From positions 1 to 22,788 of the forward strand of contig CABVDE010000033.1 of the NCBI GenBank assembly GCA_902496945.1: a DNA stretch of 22,788 nucleotides, read 5' to 3'. The notes beneath the pieces are model-generated. The model saw only the letters and a program-made list of their open reading frames with translations. It did no database searches and was not told the origin of the DNA. Numbering within the stretch: the stretch's first letter is position 1; every line of letters begins with the position of its first letter. Positions 1-9,928 of this stretch are shown in pieces. The stretch is from an uncultured Collinsella sp. Lineage in GTDB: Bacteria; Actinomycetota; Coriobacteriia; Coriobacteriales; Coriobacteriaceae. The position numbers and the translations under genes were made by a program.

Positions 1-574
1 CGCCCACCACGGCCACGGCCAGCAGGCTCGGGTTGTCCATGACGGCACCGTAAGCGTGGCTGAGCGTGTAGCCGAGCTCGCCGCCCTCGTGGATGGAGCC
101 GGGCGTCTCGGGCGCAAAGTGGCTCGGGATGCCGCCGGGATAGGAGAACTGGCGGAAGAACTTCTGCAGGCCGGCCTCGTCATTGGTGATGTCGGGGCGG
201 ATCTCGCGGTAAGTACCGTCGAGCAGCGACTGGGCGGTGCCGGCGGGGCCACCGTGACCCGGGCCCATCAAGAAAATGGCGTTCTGGTTGTGATCGGCAA
301 TAAGGCGGTTGACGTGGCCGAACAGGAAGTTGATGCCAGGCGTGGTGCCCCAGTGACCAACCAGGCGATGCTTGACGTCCGGACGACCGAAGTCGCGCGC
401 CTCGCCAGTCTTATCGTCGACAAAGTCAGCGCGCATCAGCGGGTTGGAGCGAAGGTAGATCTGACCGACGGACAGGTAGTTCGAAGCGCGCCAATACAGA
501 TCGACACCCTCGAGCTCGGAAGCCGGCACCTCGTGCCCCAGCTTTTGCCACGGCGTCCCCAGTGTTTTAGCCAT
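1..574 (-). CDS. xfp: Phosphoketolase, N-terminal part (cut by window edge)
   Basis: The minus-strand reading from the ATG at 572-574 gives 191 residues and runs off the left edge, so most of the roughly 800-residue family length is missing. The visible part carries the phosphoketolase N-terminal signature: a GPGHGGPA motif and SYPGGIPSHFAPETPGSIHE followed by GGELGYTLSHAYGA, where TPP and substrate contacts lie in this family. The enzyme cleaves xylulose-5-phosphate and/or fructose-6-phosphate with phosphate to acetyl phosphate plus an aldose phosphate, in the cytoplasm. A GAAGGGA ribosome-binding site lies 8 bases before the start. Upstream is its own promoter with two operator-like palindromes, then a LacI-family regulator gene in the same orientation, which suggests carbon-source control. 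Whether it prefers X5P or F6P cannot be read from this part. Confidence 0.93.
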   Translation of the reverse strand, partial: MAKTLGTPWQKLGHEVPASELEGVDLYWRASNYLSVGQIYLRSNPLMRADFVDDKTGEARDFGRPDVKHRLVGHWGTTPGINFLFGHVNRLIADHNQNAIFLMGPGHGGPAGTAQSLLDGTYREIRPDITNDEAGLQKFFRQFSYPGGIPSHFAPETPGSIHEGGELGYTLSHAYGAVMDNPSLLAVAVVG

Positions 575-632
575 TGTTTATGTCCCTTCGCTGCGCGGTC
601 ACCCTCCGATACGGCAACCATTCGTTGGGACT

Positions 633-638
633 AGTATA
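633..638 (-). promoter_or_regulatory. -10 element of the xfp promoter
   Basis: On the minus strand the hexamer is TATACT, 58 bases before the xfp start. No good -35 hexamer lies at the usual spacing; the spacer region is occupied by the palindrome at 641-658. A poor -35 with an operator in the spacer fits a regulated promoter. Assignment is by motif only. Confidence 0.5.
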
Positions 639-640
639 TT

Positions 641-658
641 TGATAAAACGTTTTATCA
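641..658. promoter_or_regulatory. LacI-type operator 1 upstream of xfp
   Basis: TGATAAAACGTTTTATCA is a perfect 18-bp palindrome with a central CG, the hallmark of LacI/CcpA-family operators. It begins 2 bp from the -10 hexamer, so a bound protein should block RNA polymerase. The adjacent LacI-family protein is the obvious candidate binder; that pairing is inferred. Confidence 0.65.
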
Positions 659-680
659 TGGTGAAAAAACGTTTTACCAT
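659..680. promoter_or_regulatory. LacI-type operator 2 upstream of xfp
   Basis: An imperfect palindrome containing AAAACGTTTT with flanking ATGGT and ACCAT half-sites. Its CG centre (670/671) is 21 bp from the centre of operator 1 (649/650), two helical turns, so both sites lie on the same DNA face. This suggests cooperative binding. Confidence 0.55.
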
Positions 681-769
681 CCTGATTTGCGATATGGATC
701 AGCAAAACTAGACATTCACCTGCGGCATTGCCTGTCACAGGTGCACCACATTCAATCAGTGGGAATTGG

Positions 770-781
770 TAAACGCGTTTA
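770..781. promoter_or_regulatory. Possible third LacI-type operator at the lacI stop codon
   Basis: TAAACGCGTTTA is a perfect 12-bp palindrome with the same central CG. It overlaps the stop codon of the regulator gene (779-781). Its centre is 105 bp from that of operator 2, about ten helical turns, so looping is conceivable. It may also be coincidence. Confidence 0.35.
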
Positions 782-1807
782 GTTGTATTTAGTAAGTTCG
801 AGCACGCTACCCTTTACGATAAGCGCGGGCTCCAAAACAACCTCTTCGGCACACCTGCCACCCTTACCGGCAAGCCGCTTGGACATACAGCCAAAAGCAT
901 GCTCGGCAAGCACGCCCGGATCCTGCTCGATCGCGGTCAGCGCCGGCTCAAAGAGAACGTCGGCCGCCGAGTTGTCATAGCTTACGACCGAAATGTCACC
1001 CGGGATACTCTTCCCCATCTCGTGTAAGCGCTTGAGCAGACCGAGGGCAATGTTGTCCGAGCTTGCGAACACAGCGGTGGCGTCGGTTGTCAGCACCGCC
1101 TCCGAGGCCTCGTAGGCGCTCGGAATGTAATATTCGCTCTCAAACTCCAGGCGCGCATCGATGGGCAGGCCCACCTCGCGCAGCGCGCGCTCGTAGCCGG
1201 CAAGTCGCTTGCGGCCCGTATTGGAGCGCCGTGCGTTAACCAGGCAGGCAATGCGGCGATGGCCCTGCTCGATCAGATAACGCGTGGCCATATAGCCGCC
1301 CATCTCGTGGTCGAACATCACCTTATCGCACTCGAGGCCCTCAATAGCGCGGTCGACCATCACGGCCGGGATGGGAAGATGGCTGACCTCCTCGCGCAGC
1401 GCGCGGTCGTCAGAGAATTCATCGCCCACGACCAGGAACACGCCATCGACGCCGCGCGTCACCAGCTGGCGCAGCAGCTCCAGATCGTCGTCAGCACTTC
1501 CACCCGAGCTGGTAATGAAGAGCGCATAGCCGTCCTCGCGGCAGCGCTTTTCCAGGCTACCGGCGAGCGAGGCAAAAAAGCGGCTCTCGATGTTAGGGAC
1601 GATAAGGCCCAGCGTGCGCGACTCGCGCATGACCAGACTACGCGCAATCTGGTTGGGGACATAGTGGTTGCGCGCCGCGACCTCCTTGATGAGCTTGCGG
1701 TTTTCTTCCGAGATGCGACAGGGCCGATTATTGAGAACAAGCGAGACCGACGAGGGGGAAAGCCCCACCTCCTGGGCAATCTGCTTGAGGGTGACTTTGT
1801 TGGCCAT
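779..1807 (-). CDS. LacI-family transcriptional regulator
   Basis: A 342-residue protein of typical LacI-family length. Residues about 4-50 form the helix-turn-helix (VTLKQIAQEVGLSPSSVS) followed by the hinge-helix motif PNQIARSL; residues about 60-340 form the periplasmic-binding-protein-like effector domain (GLIVPNIESRFFASL near its start, VVSYDNS near its end). The frame stays open far upstream through the region antisense to murB, but the ATG at 1805-1807 is chosen because it gives the standard MANKVTLKQIA start and is preceded by GGAAGGAG at the right spacing. It is divergent from murB and lies upstream of xfp in the same orientation. It probably binds the CG-centred palindromes before xfp. 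The sugar effector cannot be named. Confidence 0.92.
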   Translation of the reverse strand: MANKVTLKQIAQEVGLSPSSVSLVLNNRPCRISEENRKLIKEVAARNHYVPNQIARSLVMRESRTLGLIVPNIESRFFASLAGSLEKRCREDGYALFITSSGGSADDDLELLRQLVTRGVDGVFLVVGDEFSDDRALREEVSHLPIPAVMVDRAIEGLECDKVMFDHEMGGYMATRYLIEQGHRRIACLVNARRSNTGRKRLAGYERALREVGLPIDARLEFESEYYIPSAYEASEAVLTTDATAVFASSDNIALGLLKRLHEMGKSIPGDISVVSYDNSAADVLFEPALTAIEQDPGVLAEHAFGCMSKRLAGKGGRCAEEVVLEPALIVKGSVLELTKYN

Positions 1808-1842
1808 CTCGCTCCTTCCAGGTTTACGCGCAATCTCTTGAA

Positions 1843-1848
1843 AGTATA
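1843..1848 (-). promoter_or_regulatory. -10 element for the LacI-family gene
   Basis: On the minus strand this is TATACT, 36 bases before the start codon, close to consensus. The -35 region is poor. Motif-based only. Confidence 0.4.
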
Positions 1849-1941
1849 GCGACCGCCCCTCTACCTCGGTGATAAACACTTTACCAATCCGGTAGACGGC
1901 TGTTTTATCGCCGCCAGCGCACCAAATCCGTCCGGGTGGGG

Positions 1942-1958
1942 TATATTGCAATCGATTG
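1942..1958 (+). promoter_or_regulatory. murB -10 element with adjoining palindrome
   Basis: TATATT at 1942-1947 is a plausible -10 for murB. Directly after it is the 10-bp palindrome CAATCGATTG (1949-1958), which would cover the transcription start. The promoter assignment is tentative; the palindrome may be chance. Confidence 0.3.
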
Positions 1959-1990
1959 ATGACAACGACCACCAAAAGGCGGATATTCGT

Positions 1991-2953
1991 ATGCACGAGA
2001 ACGACTTTTTTAACGAGGACCTGCTGTGCGCGCTTGCTGGCGTTGCCGGCGAGGACAACGTGCTGATGAGCGAGCCCATGCGCGAGCACACCACGTTTAA
2101 GATCGGCGGCCCGGCCGACGTCTTTGTCACGCCCGATACCGAGCAGGGCCTCGTCGCCACGCTCGACACCTGTTATCGCTGCGACCTGCCGCTCACCATC
2201 GTGGGCAACGGCTCCGACCTGCTCGTCGGCGACAAGGGCATCCGTGGCGTCGTCGTGGCTCTGGGCGAAGGCCTCTCCAACATTACGGTCGACGGTACGC
2301 ACGTCACGGCGGCGGCCGGCGCCTTGCTTTCCGATGTCGCCACTGCGGCAGCCGAGGCCGGTCTCACCGGCATGGAGCCCATCTCGGGCATCCCCGGATC
2401 GGTCGGCGGCGCCTGCTACATGAACGCCGGTGCCTACGGTGCCTGCATGGCCGATGTGCTGGAGTCCGTGCGCGTCTACAAACCCGCTCGCCAGCTCGAC
2501 GACGGCACCCGCGGTAGCGGCAACATCATCGAATTCGATGCCGACGAGCTCAACCTGGGCTATCGCAAGAGCCGCATCGCCGACGACGGCTTTATCGTGC
2601 TTTCGGCCACTTTCAATCTCGCCCCGGGCAACGCCGCGATGATCAAGGCCGACATGGACGACTACCGTCAGCGTCGCGAGGACAAGCAACCGCTCGACAT
2701 GCCGAGTGCCGGCTCCACCTTCAAGCGCCCCGAGGGTTACTTTGCCGGCAAGCTCATCATGGATGCCGGCCTGCGAGGACACGCCGTTGGCGGCGCGCAG
2801 GTAAGCGAAAAGCACTGCGGCTTTATCGTCAACGCCGACCACGCCACCGCCGCCGACGTCGACGAACTCATCCGCGACATCCAAGCCAAAGTCAAAGAGC
2901 AGTTCGACGTAGACCTAGAACCCGAAGTCCACCGAGTAGGCGAATTTTTATAA
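1991..2953 (+). CDS. murB: UDP-N-acetylenolpyruvoylglucosamine reductase
   Basis: A 320-residue FAD enzyme that reduces UDP-GlcNAc-enolpyruvate with NADPH to UDP-MurNAc, the second committed step of peptidoglycan precursor synthesis, in the cytoplasm. The FAD-binding part shows HTTFKIGGPAD, VGNGSDLLV and EPISGIPGSVGGACYMNAGA. The C-terminal MurB domain has AGSTFKRPEG (catalytic Ser about residue 242) and LEPEV (Glu about residue 312). The frame opens 15 codons earlier, but ATG 1991 is preferred because AAGGCGG lies 8 bases before it and MurB starts near there. Single-gene unit, divergent from the LacI-family gene, closed by a hairpin just after the stop. All core motifs are present, so it should be functional. 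Confidence 0.95.
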   Translation: MHENDFFNEDLLCALAGVAGEDNVLMSEPMREHTTFKIGGPADVFVTPDTEQGLVATLDTCYRCDLPLTIVGNGSDLLVGDKGIRGVVVALGEGLSNITVDGTHVTAAAGALLSDVATAAAEAGLTGMEPISGIPGSVGGACYMNAGAYGACMADVLESVRVYKPARQLDDGTRGSGNIIEFDADELNLGYRKSRIADDGFIVLSATFNLAPGNAAMIKADMDDYRQRREDKQPLDMPSAGSTFKRPEGYFAGKLIMDAGLRGHAVGGAQVSEKHCGFIVNADHATAADVDELIRDIQAKVKEQFDVDLEPEVHRVGEFL

Positions 2954-2956
2954 AAA

Positions 2957-2990
2957 GAAGGCCCCGAAAGGGGCCTTCACCATATTTATT
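2957..2990 (+). terminator. murB terminator hairpin
   Basis: A perfect 9-bp stem, GAAGGCCCC pairing with GGGGCCTTC, closed by a GAAA tetraloop, four bases after the murB stop. The following stretch (CACCATATTTATT) is only moderately T-rich, so termination may be partial. Confidence 0.65.
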
Positions 2991-3030
2991 CAGATAACCC
3001 AGTCCGGTGTGTCGCGCCCCGAATCCGAGA

Positions 3031-3161
3031 GGGCCGGGACAGTCCGAGAGGCATAAGGTTGATCGCGAGTTCCGCACGAGCCGGAGAGCACTTAATGTGC
3101 TCTCCGTGCGAGCAGGACTGCCCGAGCAGGCAACCTTATGCCTCTCGGACTGTCCCGGACC
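3031..3161. repeat. Structured inverted repeat, copy IR-A
   Basis: Two 28-nt arms (3034-3061 and 3131-3158) pair perfectly and enclose a 69-nt core (3062-3130). The core contains TCGCGAGTTCCGCACGA on its 5' side, an inner 9-bp hairpin GGAGAGCAC / GTGCTCTCC with a TTAAT loop, and GAGCAGGACTG plus a second GAGCAGG on its 3' side. The core recurs with equal length at 21035-21103 and begins again at 22772, each time inside different arms. The element lies between convergent murB and the cell-wall hydrolase gene, 12 bp from the latter's stop codon. It could act as a two-way terminator, an RNA element or a mobile hairpin; the function is unknown. Confidence 0.8.
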
Positions 3162-3170
3162 AAGCCGCAG

Positions 3171-4376
3171 CTACGACAGCGCAATACCGCCGAGCCAGCC
3201 CCAACGCACGCCAGAGCCAGTGCCATAGAAGCTAATAAACGAATCAAGCGACTTAGACGTAATGGCGCCCTCATTGCTCATGACGATGCCGCCGCCAACA
3301 TAGATGCCCACGTGGCCATAGATCAGACCCGGCATGCCGGTGCCGCTATGCGATGAGTCGGCCACGATCATGCCCACCTGCAGCGCCGAGCGGTCGGAGC
3401 TATAGCACCAGGCGTTAAACATGTCGCACGCATTGCCGCCAAAGTAGCCAACGCCGGCGTTACGGAAGACATTGGTAACCCACGCCGCGCACCAGTTCTG
3501 GCCCGGCGAAGGCGTGGAGTAGCACGCGTTGACGACGGCCTGTTGCTTGCCCGAGCCGGCATTCTGCTGCGGAGTTCCGGGCGCATACGATCCGCCACCC
3601 GAGCTCGAACCACCCGAGTAGGAATTGTTCTTGTTCGCGGCGGCCGCGGCAGCGGCAGCCTTCCTAGCGGCCTCCTCAGCCTGGGCGGCAGCGAGGATCT
3701 CGGAATCGCGCTGAGCCATGAGCTCCTTGACGTCGTCGGAAAGACCGTTCAGCACGGTCTGGACTTCTTGCTGCTTGGCCTGCATATCCTGCATCTGAGC
3801 CGTCTGCTGGTCCTTGAGCTTCTCCAGGTCGGCCTTTTGTGCTTCGAGCTCGGTCTTCTGTGCGTCGAGCTCAGCCTGAATCGTCTGGATATCCTCGATG
3901 GCATCGCGGTCGCTCTTGTTGATCTTCTCAACGTAATGCGCGTTGGCGACGAGTTCCTCAAACGAGCCAGAGGCCAGCAGCAGCGACAGAATGTTCGTGC
4001 CGCCGGACTTGTAGCTGGCGGCCACGCGATCGGAAAGGTCGTTGCGTTTCTTCTTGAGCTCGGCCTTCTTTTCGTCAATCTGCGCCTGCGTGTCGTCGAT
4101 CTGGCTCTGCACGCCCTCGATATCGTTGAGGGTCTGGGCGTTCTTGTTGGCCAGCGCCGCATACTCATTTGCGATGCTGTCGAGCTGGGCCTGAACCTCG
4201 TCGAGCTGGGCCTGGGCGGCATTCAGTTTATCGGTGGTTTCTTTGGAAGCCTCCGCCGCACGGGCGCGAGCGGGCAGGCCAAAAAGAACTGCCGCAGAAG
4301 CGGCGCCGAACAGGGCCTTGAGGGCAGTGCGGCGCGAGAGCTCCTGGGAAAGGATGGAATCGCTGTTTGGTGACAT
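3171..4376 (-). CDS. Secreted coiled-coil CHAP/NlpC-type peptidoglycan hydrolase
   Basis: A 401-residue protein. Residues 1-41 are a signal region with a twin-arginine motif SRRTALK, a hydrophobic stretch and an ARA cleavage region. Residues about 42-235 are a long Glu/Gln/Lys/Ala coiled coil, followed by an alanine-rich stretch and a Gly/Ser linker. Residues about 280-401 form a papain-like cysteine hydrolase domain with a WCAAW motif (Cys296), GHVGIY (His355) and a following SNEG. This is the architecture of PcsB-like cell-separation hydrolases, in which the coiled coil regulates the catalytic domain. It probably cleaves peptidoglycan peptides or the amide bond during division, outside the membrane; the exact bond is not readable. 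The start has a CGGAG ribosome-binding site. The stop lies 12 bp from the right arm of IR-A. Tat versus Sec export is uncertain. Confidence 0.85.
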   Translation of the reverse strand: MSPNSDSILSQELSRRTALKALFGAASAAVLFGLPARARAAEASKETTDKLNAAQAQLDEVQAQLDSIANEYAALANKNAQTLNDIEGVQSQIDDTQAQIDEKKAELKKKRNDLSDRVAASYKSGGTNILSLLLASGSFEELVANAHYVEKINKSDRDAIEDIQTIQAELDAQKTELEAQKADLEKLKDQQTAQMQDMQAKQQEVQTVLNGLSDDVKELMAQRDSEILAAAQAEEAARKAAAAAAAANKNNSYSGGSSSGGGSYAPGTPQQNAGSGKQQAVVNACYSTPSPGQNWCAAWVTNVFRNAGVGYFGGNACDMFNAWCYSSDRSALQVGMIVADSSHSGTGMPGLIYGHVGIYVGGGIVMSNEGAITSKSLDSFISFYGTGSGVRWGWLGGIALS

Positions 4377-4599
4377 ATGTACTCCGTTACATGCTTATTT
4401 ATATGTCGCTCAACTCATACATATTAGCGTACATATGGCGCGTCCCAACGATTTCCACGAACGGCGGGAAACTGCAAGGTCGGCGGCTCGTAAGCAAATG
4501 CCAAAGATCAGGTGATGCGTACGCAAGCTCTTTTTTGAGTACGTTAACATAATCCTCTGCTTTTCCTACAGCGCACGATTTGGGCGCCCCTGCCTGCGC

Positions 4600-4605
4600 T
4601 ATACT
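4600..4605 (+). promoter_or_regulatory. -10 element for galE
   Basis: TATACT lies 37 bases before the galE start; no convincing -35 is visible. The rest of the 4377-4642 gap holds only a short palindrome TGCGTACGCA (4516-4525) and the start signals of the two divergent genes. Confidence 0.4.
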
Positions 4606-4642
4606 CCCCTGAAGAAGTGTTCCTGATTCGATAGGAGACTAC

Positions 4643-5704
4643 ATGTCCAAAGCACTCGACCCCAAAGACACCTGCGTCCTCGTTACCGGTGGCGCCGGCT
4701 TTATCGGCTCGCACACCGTCGTTCAGCTGCTCGAAGGTGGCTACCAGGTCGTCATCGTCGATGATCTCTCCAACTCCAGCGCCGTCGCCGTCGACCGCGT
4801 CAAGACCATCGTGGGCGACGAGGCCGCCAAGAACCTCACCTTCTACGAGGCCAACGTGCTCGACCGCGATGCGATGAACAAGATCTTCGATACCCATCAG
4901 ATCGACCGCGTCATCCACTTTGCCGGCTTTAAGGCCGTCGGCGAGTCGGTGAGCAAGCCCGTCGAATACTACCACAACAACATCGAGAACACCCTGGTGC
5001 TCATCGACATCATGCGCAACCATGGCTGCAAGTCCATCATCTTCTCGAGCTCCTCGACCGTCTATGGCGACCCGGACAACCCGCCCGTCACCGAGGAGGA
5101 TCCTAAGAAGCCCGCGACCAACCCCTATGGTTGGACCAAGTGGATGATCGAGCAGATCCTTATGGACGTCCACACCGCCGACCCCGAGTGGGACGTCGTG
5201 CTGCTCCGTTACTTCAACCCCATCGGCGCTCATCCGTCGGGCCTGATCGGCGAGGACCCCAAGGGCATCCCCAACAACCTGGTGCCCTATGTCGCCCAGG
5301 TCGCCGTGGGCAAGCTCGAGGCCGTTCAGGTCTTCGGCAACGACTACCCCACCCCCGACGGCACCGGCGTGCGCGACTACATCCACGTGTGCGATCTGGC
5401 CTCTGGTCACGTTGCCGCCCTTAACTGGATGAACGGCAAGACCGGCGTCGAGATCTTTAACCTGGGCACCGGCACCGGCACCTCGGTACTCGAGGTCGTC
5501 GCCGCCTTCTCCAAGGCTTGTGGCAAGGAGCTACCCTACGTAATCCGCGAGCGCCGCGCCGGCGACATCGCCGCCAACTGGTGCGATGCCTCCAAGGCCG
5601 AGCGCATGATGGGCTGGAAGGCCCAGTACGACATCGCGGACATGTGCCGCGATAGCTGGAACTGGCAGAGCCACAACCCCAACGGCTTCGCCGACGCCGA
5701 GTAG
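4643..5704 (+). CDS. galE: UDP-glucose 4-epimerase
   Basis: A 353-residue extended short-chain dehydrogenase/reductase that interconverts UDP-glucose and UDP-galactose with tightly bound NAD+, in the Leloir pathway and in supply of UDP-galactose for surface glycans. The NAD-binding Rossmann motif GGAGFIGSHT is at about residues 16-25. SSSTVYG and the catalytic YxxxK (Tyr162, Lys166 in YGWTK) are present. The substrate-domain motifs LRYFNPIGAHPSG and DYIHVCDLASGH are intact. AGGAG precedes the ATG. The gene is monocistronic, with a -10 in front and a strong terminator behind. It sits beside malQ-glgP, consistent with a sugar-metabolism neighbourhood. No oddities seen. Confidence 0.96.
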   Translation: MSKALDPKDTCVLVTGGAGFIGSHTVVQLLEGGYQVVIVDDLSNSSAVAVDRVKTIVGDEAAKNLTFYEANVLDRDAMNKIFDTHQIDRVIHFAGFKAVGESVSKPVEYYHNNIENTLVLIDIMRNHGCKSIIFSSSSTVYGDPDNPPVTEEDPKKPATNPYGWTKWMIEQILMDVHTADPEWDVVLLRYFNPIGAHPSGLIGEDPKGIPNNLVPYVAQVAVGKLEAVQVFGNDYPTPDGTGVRDYIHVCDLASGHVAALNWMNGKTGVEIFNLGTGTGTSVLEVVAAFSKACGKELPYVIRERRAGDIAANWCDASKAERMMGWKAQYDIADMCRDSWNWQSHNPNGFADAE

Positions 5705-5726
5705 CAAAAACCTACATACCGCTCTT

Positions 5727-5762
5727 GCCCCGATTTCACGTTGTGAGGTCGGGGCTTTTTTT
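5727..5762 (+). terminator. Rho-independent terminator of galE
   Basis: A 13-bp stem (two G-U pairs) from GCCCCGA to TCGGGGC with a 3-base loop is followed by seven T residues. It lies 22 bases after the galE stop. Confidence 0.93.
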
Positions 5763-5811
5763 CATGGCATATAGCCATTCGCCGAAAATCGACCAACTTT
5801 TTTATCTTGCC

Positions 5812-5841
5812 TATACATGTTTAAACAACATGTTTTACAAT
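5812..5841 (+). promoter_or_regulatory. malQ promoter with embedded operator
   Basis: TATACA (5812-5817) and TACAAT (5836-5841) are spaced 18 bp apart. Between them and overlapping the -35 is an inverted repeat, ACATGTT and AACATGT (5815-5833). Inside it, on the minus strand at 5819-5828, is TTGTTTAAAC, the same ten bases found before the PTS gene at 15932-15941. An operator in the spacer suggests repression; the GntR protein encoded at 15038-15757 is a candidate. Confidence 0.5.
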
Positions 5842-5926
5842 AGGCATATCGAATCAGAACACCGGAGGCGGACTGCACACCCATTGGCAGGCCGACCCCA
5901 CAACAAGAAGGTTGGTGAGCGCATTC

Positions 5927-7432
5927 ATGGAGCGTGCAAGCGGCGTCCTCATGCCCGTCTCATCTCTGCCCGGACCATACGGAATCGGCGGCTTTGGCTG
6001 GAATGCCTACGACTTCGTCGATTTTCTCGCCTCGTGCAAACAACATTACTGGCAGATTCTGCCCCTTACGACGACCAGCTATGGCGATTCGCCCTATCAG
6101 TCGTTCTCGGCCCGCGCGGGCAACCCCAACTTCATCGACTTTGCCGAGCTTATCGAGGCAGGGTATCTTGAGCAGCGCGATATCGATGGCGTGTATCTGG
6201 GATCCGACCCCAGCAATGTCGACTACGGTGCTATCTTTGGCGGCCGCCGTCAGATTCTCGACCGCGCCGCCGAGCGCTTTGCCGCCGATAAGCCGGCCGA
6301 TTTCGATGACTTTATCCAGGCCAACGAGGACTGGCTCATCCCCTACTGTGAGTTCATGACCGTCAAAGAGGAGTGCGGTCTCAAGGCGTTTTGGGAGTGG
6401 CCCGCGGAGCTCCGCACCCGCGGCGAGTCTTCCGCCAAGGTCTGCGCCGACCATCCGGCGCGCATGCTCTACCACCAGATGACGCAGTACTTCTTCGATC
6501 GCCAGTGGAGCCGCCTCAAGGCCTATGCCAACGAGCGCGACATTCTCATCATCGGCGACCTGCCCATTTATGTCTCGCGCGACTCCGTCGAGATGTGGGC
6601 GACACCTGAGCTCTTTAAGATCGACGCCGCCGGCAATCCCGTGAGCGTCGCCGGCACGCCGCCCGACCAGTTCTCGGCCACCGGCCAGTACTGGGGCAAC
6701 CCCATCTACGACTGGGACGCCATGGAGTCCGACGGCTTCTCCTGGTGGGAGGGCCGCATTCGCGCTGCCCTCGACATGTACGACGTCATCCGCCTGGATC
6801 ACTTCCGCGGCTTCGAGGCCTATTGGGAGGTGCCGTTCTCCTCGCCCGATTCGTCCCACGGTTCGTGGACGCAGGGTCCCGGCCTCAAGCTCTTCAAAGC
6901 GCTCGAGGAAAAGCTCGGCACGCTGCCCATCATCGCCGAGGACTTGGGCTTCCTCACTCCCGGTGTCATCGACATGCGCGACAACTTGGGCTTCCCTGGC
7001 ATGAAGATCCTGCAGTTTGCCTTTGAGGGCACCAACTCGTACTACCTGCCGCACAACTACATTGCCAACACCGTCGCCTACGTGGGCACCCACGACAACG
7101 AAACGGCGCGTGGTTGGTTTGAGGGAACGGCCACCCCGCGTCAGCGCGAGCAGGCAGCCCTGTACGCCCATCAGCAGGCCGGCGAACCCATGGCAGATGC
7201 ACTCAATCGCACCATCGCCGCCAGCGTAAGCGACACGTGCATCTACACCATGCAGGACCTGCTCAACTTGGGCAATGAGGCGCGCATCAACACCCCTGCC
7301 ACGCTGGGCGGCAACTGGACCTGGCGCATGCTCGACGGCGCCATCACCCGCGAGCTTGAGCACAAACTCACCGACTGGACCGAAACCTACTTCCGCATCC
7401 CGTCGGAAGCTGAAATCGAGCTTCCTCAATAG
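5927..7432 (+). CDS. malQ: 4-alpha-glucanotransferase (amylomaltase)
   Basis: A 501-residue GH77 enzyme that transfers maltosyl and longer glucan units between maltodextrins and releases glucose, in the cytoplasm. It starts with the family N-terminus (SGVLMPVSSLPGPYGIGGFG). The catalytic residues fall in the expected motifs: Asp291 nucleophile in RLDHFRG, Glu338 in IAEDLG, Asp390 in GTHDNET. GTPPDQFSATGQYWGNP, the substrate loop motif, is intact. Three starts are possible: TTG 5912, GTG 5915 and ATG 5927. ATG is preferred because GGTGAG precedes it at a suitable distance and the protein start then matches the family. It is followed 128 bp later by glgP with no terminator between, so the two probably form an operon that degrades maltodextrins and glycogen. 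Confidence 0.95.
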   Translation: MERASGVLMPVSSLPGPYGIGGFGWNAYDFVDFLASCKQHYWQILPLTTTSYGDSPYQSFSARAGNPNFIDFAELIEAGYLEQRDIDGVYLGSDPSNVDYGAIFGGRRQILDRAAERFAADKPADFDDFIQANEDWLIPYCEFMTVKEECGLKAFWEWPAELRTRGESSAKVCADHPARMLYHQMTQYFFDRQWSRLKAYANERDILIIGDLPIYVSRDSVEMWATPELFKIDAAGNPVSVAGTPPDQFSATGQYWGNPIYDWDAMESDGFSWWEGRIRAALDMYDVIRLDHFRGFEAYWEVPFSSPDSSHGSWTQGPGLKLFKALEEKLGTLPIIAEDLGFLTPGVIDMRDNLGFPGMKILQFAFEGTNSYYLPHNYIANTVAYVGTHDNETARGWFEGTATPRQREQAALYAHQQAGEPMADALNRTIAASVSDTCIYTMQDLLNLGNEARINTPATLGGNWTWRMLDGAITRELEHKLTDWTETYFRIPSEAEIELPQ

Positions 7433-7560
7433 GAGCTACCGCGCCCGACCCCTCCCCACCGTGCGGACGCGCTTGCTTTTCCCGCGCGAGGCCACCCCAA
7501 TCCCCTCGCACGGGCTTCTTATGAATTGCAGACATGAAACAACCCATCACAGGAGGAAAC

Positions 7561-9828
<2,268 letters not shown>

Positions 9829-9857
9829 CTCATTCCCCTTACCCATCCTCTTGAGAA

Positions 9858-9888
9858 ACGGAGTCGTGGCAACACGGCTCCGTTTTTT
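9858..9888 (+). terminator. Rho-independent terminator of malQ-glgP
   Basis: An 11-bp stem, ACGGAGTCGTG pairing with CACGGCTCCGT (one G-U), has a GCAA tetraloop and is followed by six T residues. It lies 29 bases after the glgP stop. Confidence 0.93.
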
Positions 9889-9928
9889 GTGCCCGCACGT
9901 TACCCAGTGACCCGACTCTGCCAAACAA

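Noticed and set aside
1808..2884. Long upstream extension of the LacI-family reading frame
   Set aside because: It is antisense to murB, has no recognisable domain, and the LacI-type start with a good ribosome-binding site is at 1807.
3031..3161. Retron msr-msd or integron attC site as explanation of the structured repeat
   Set aside because: No reverse transcriptase or integrase lies nearby, and the conserved part is the core rather than the ends as in attC sites.
5960..7429. 489-residue open frame antisense to malQ
   Set aside because: A by-product of G/C-biased third positions in malQ; no family motifs and a strong real gene on the other strand.
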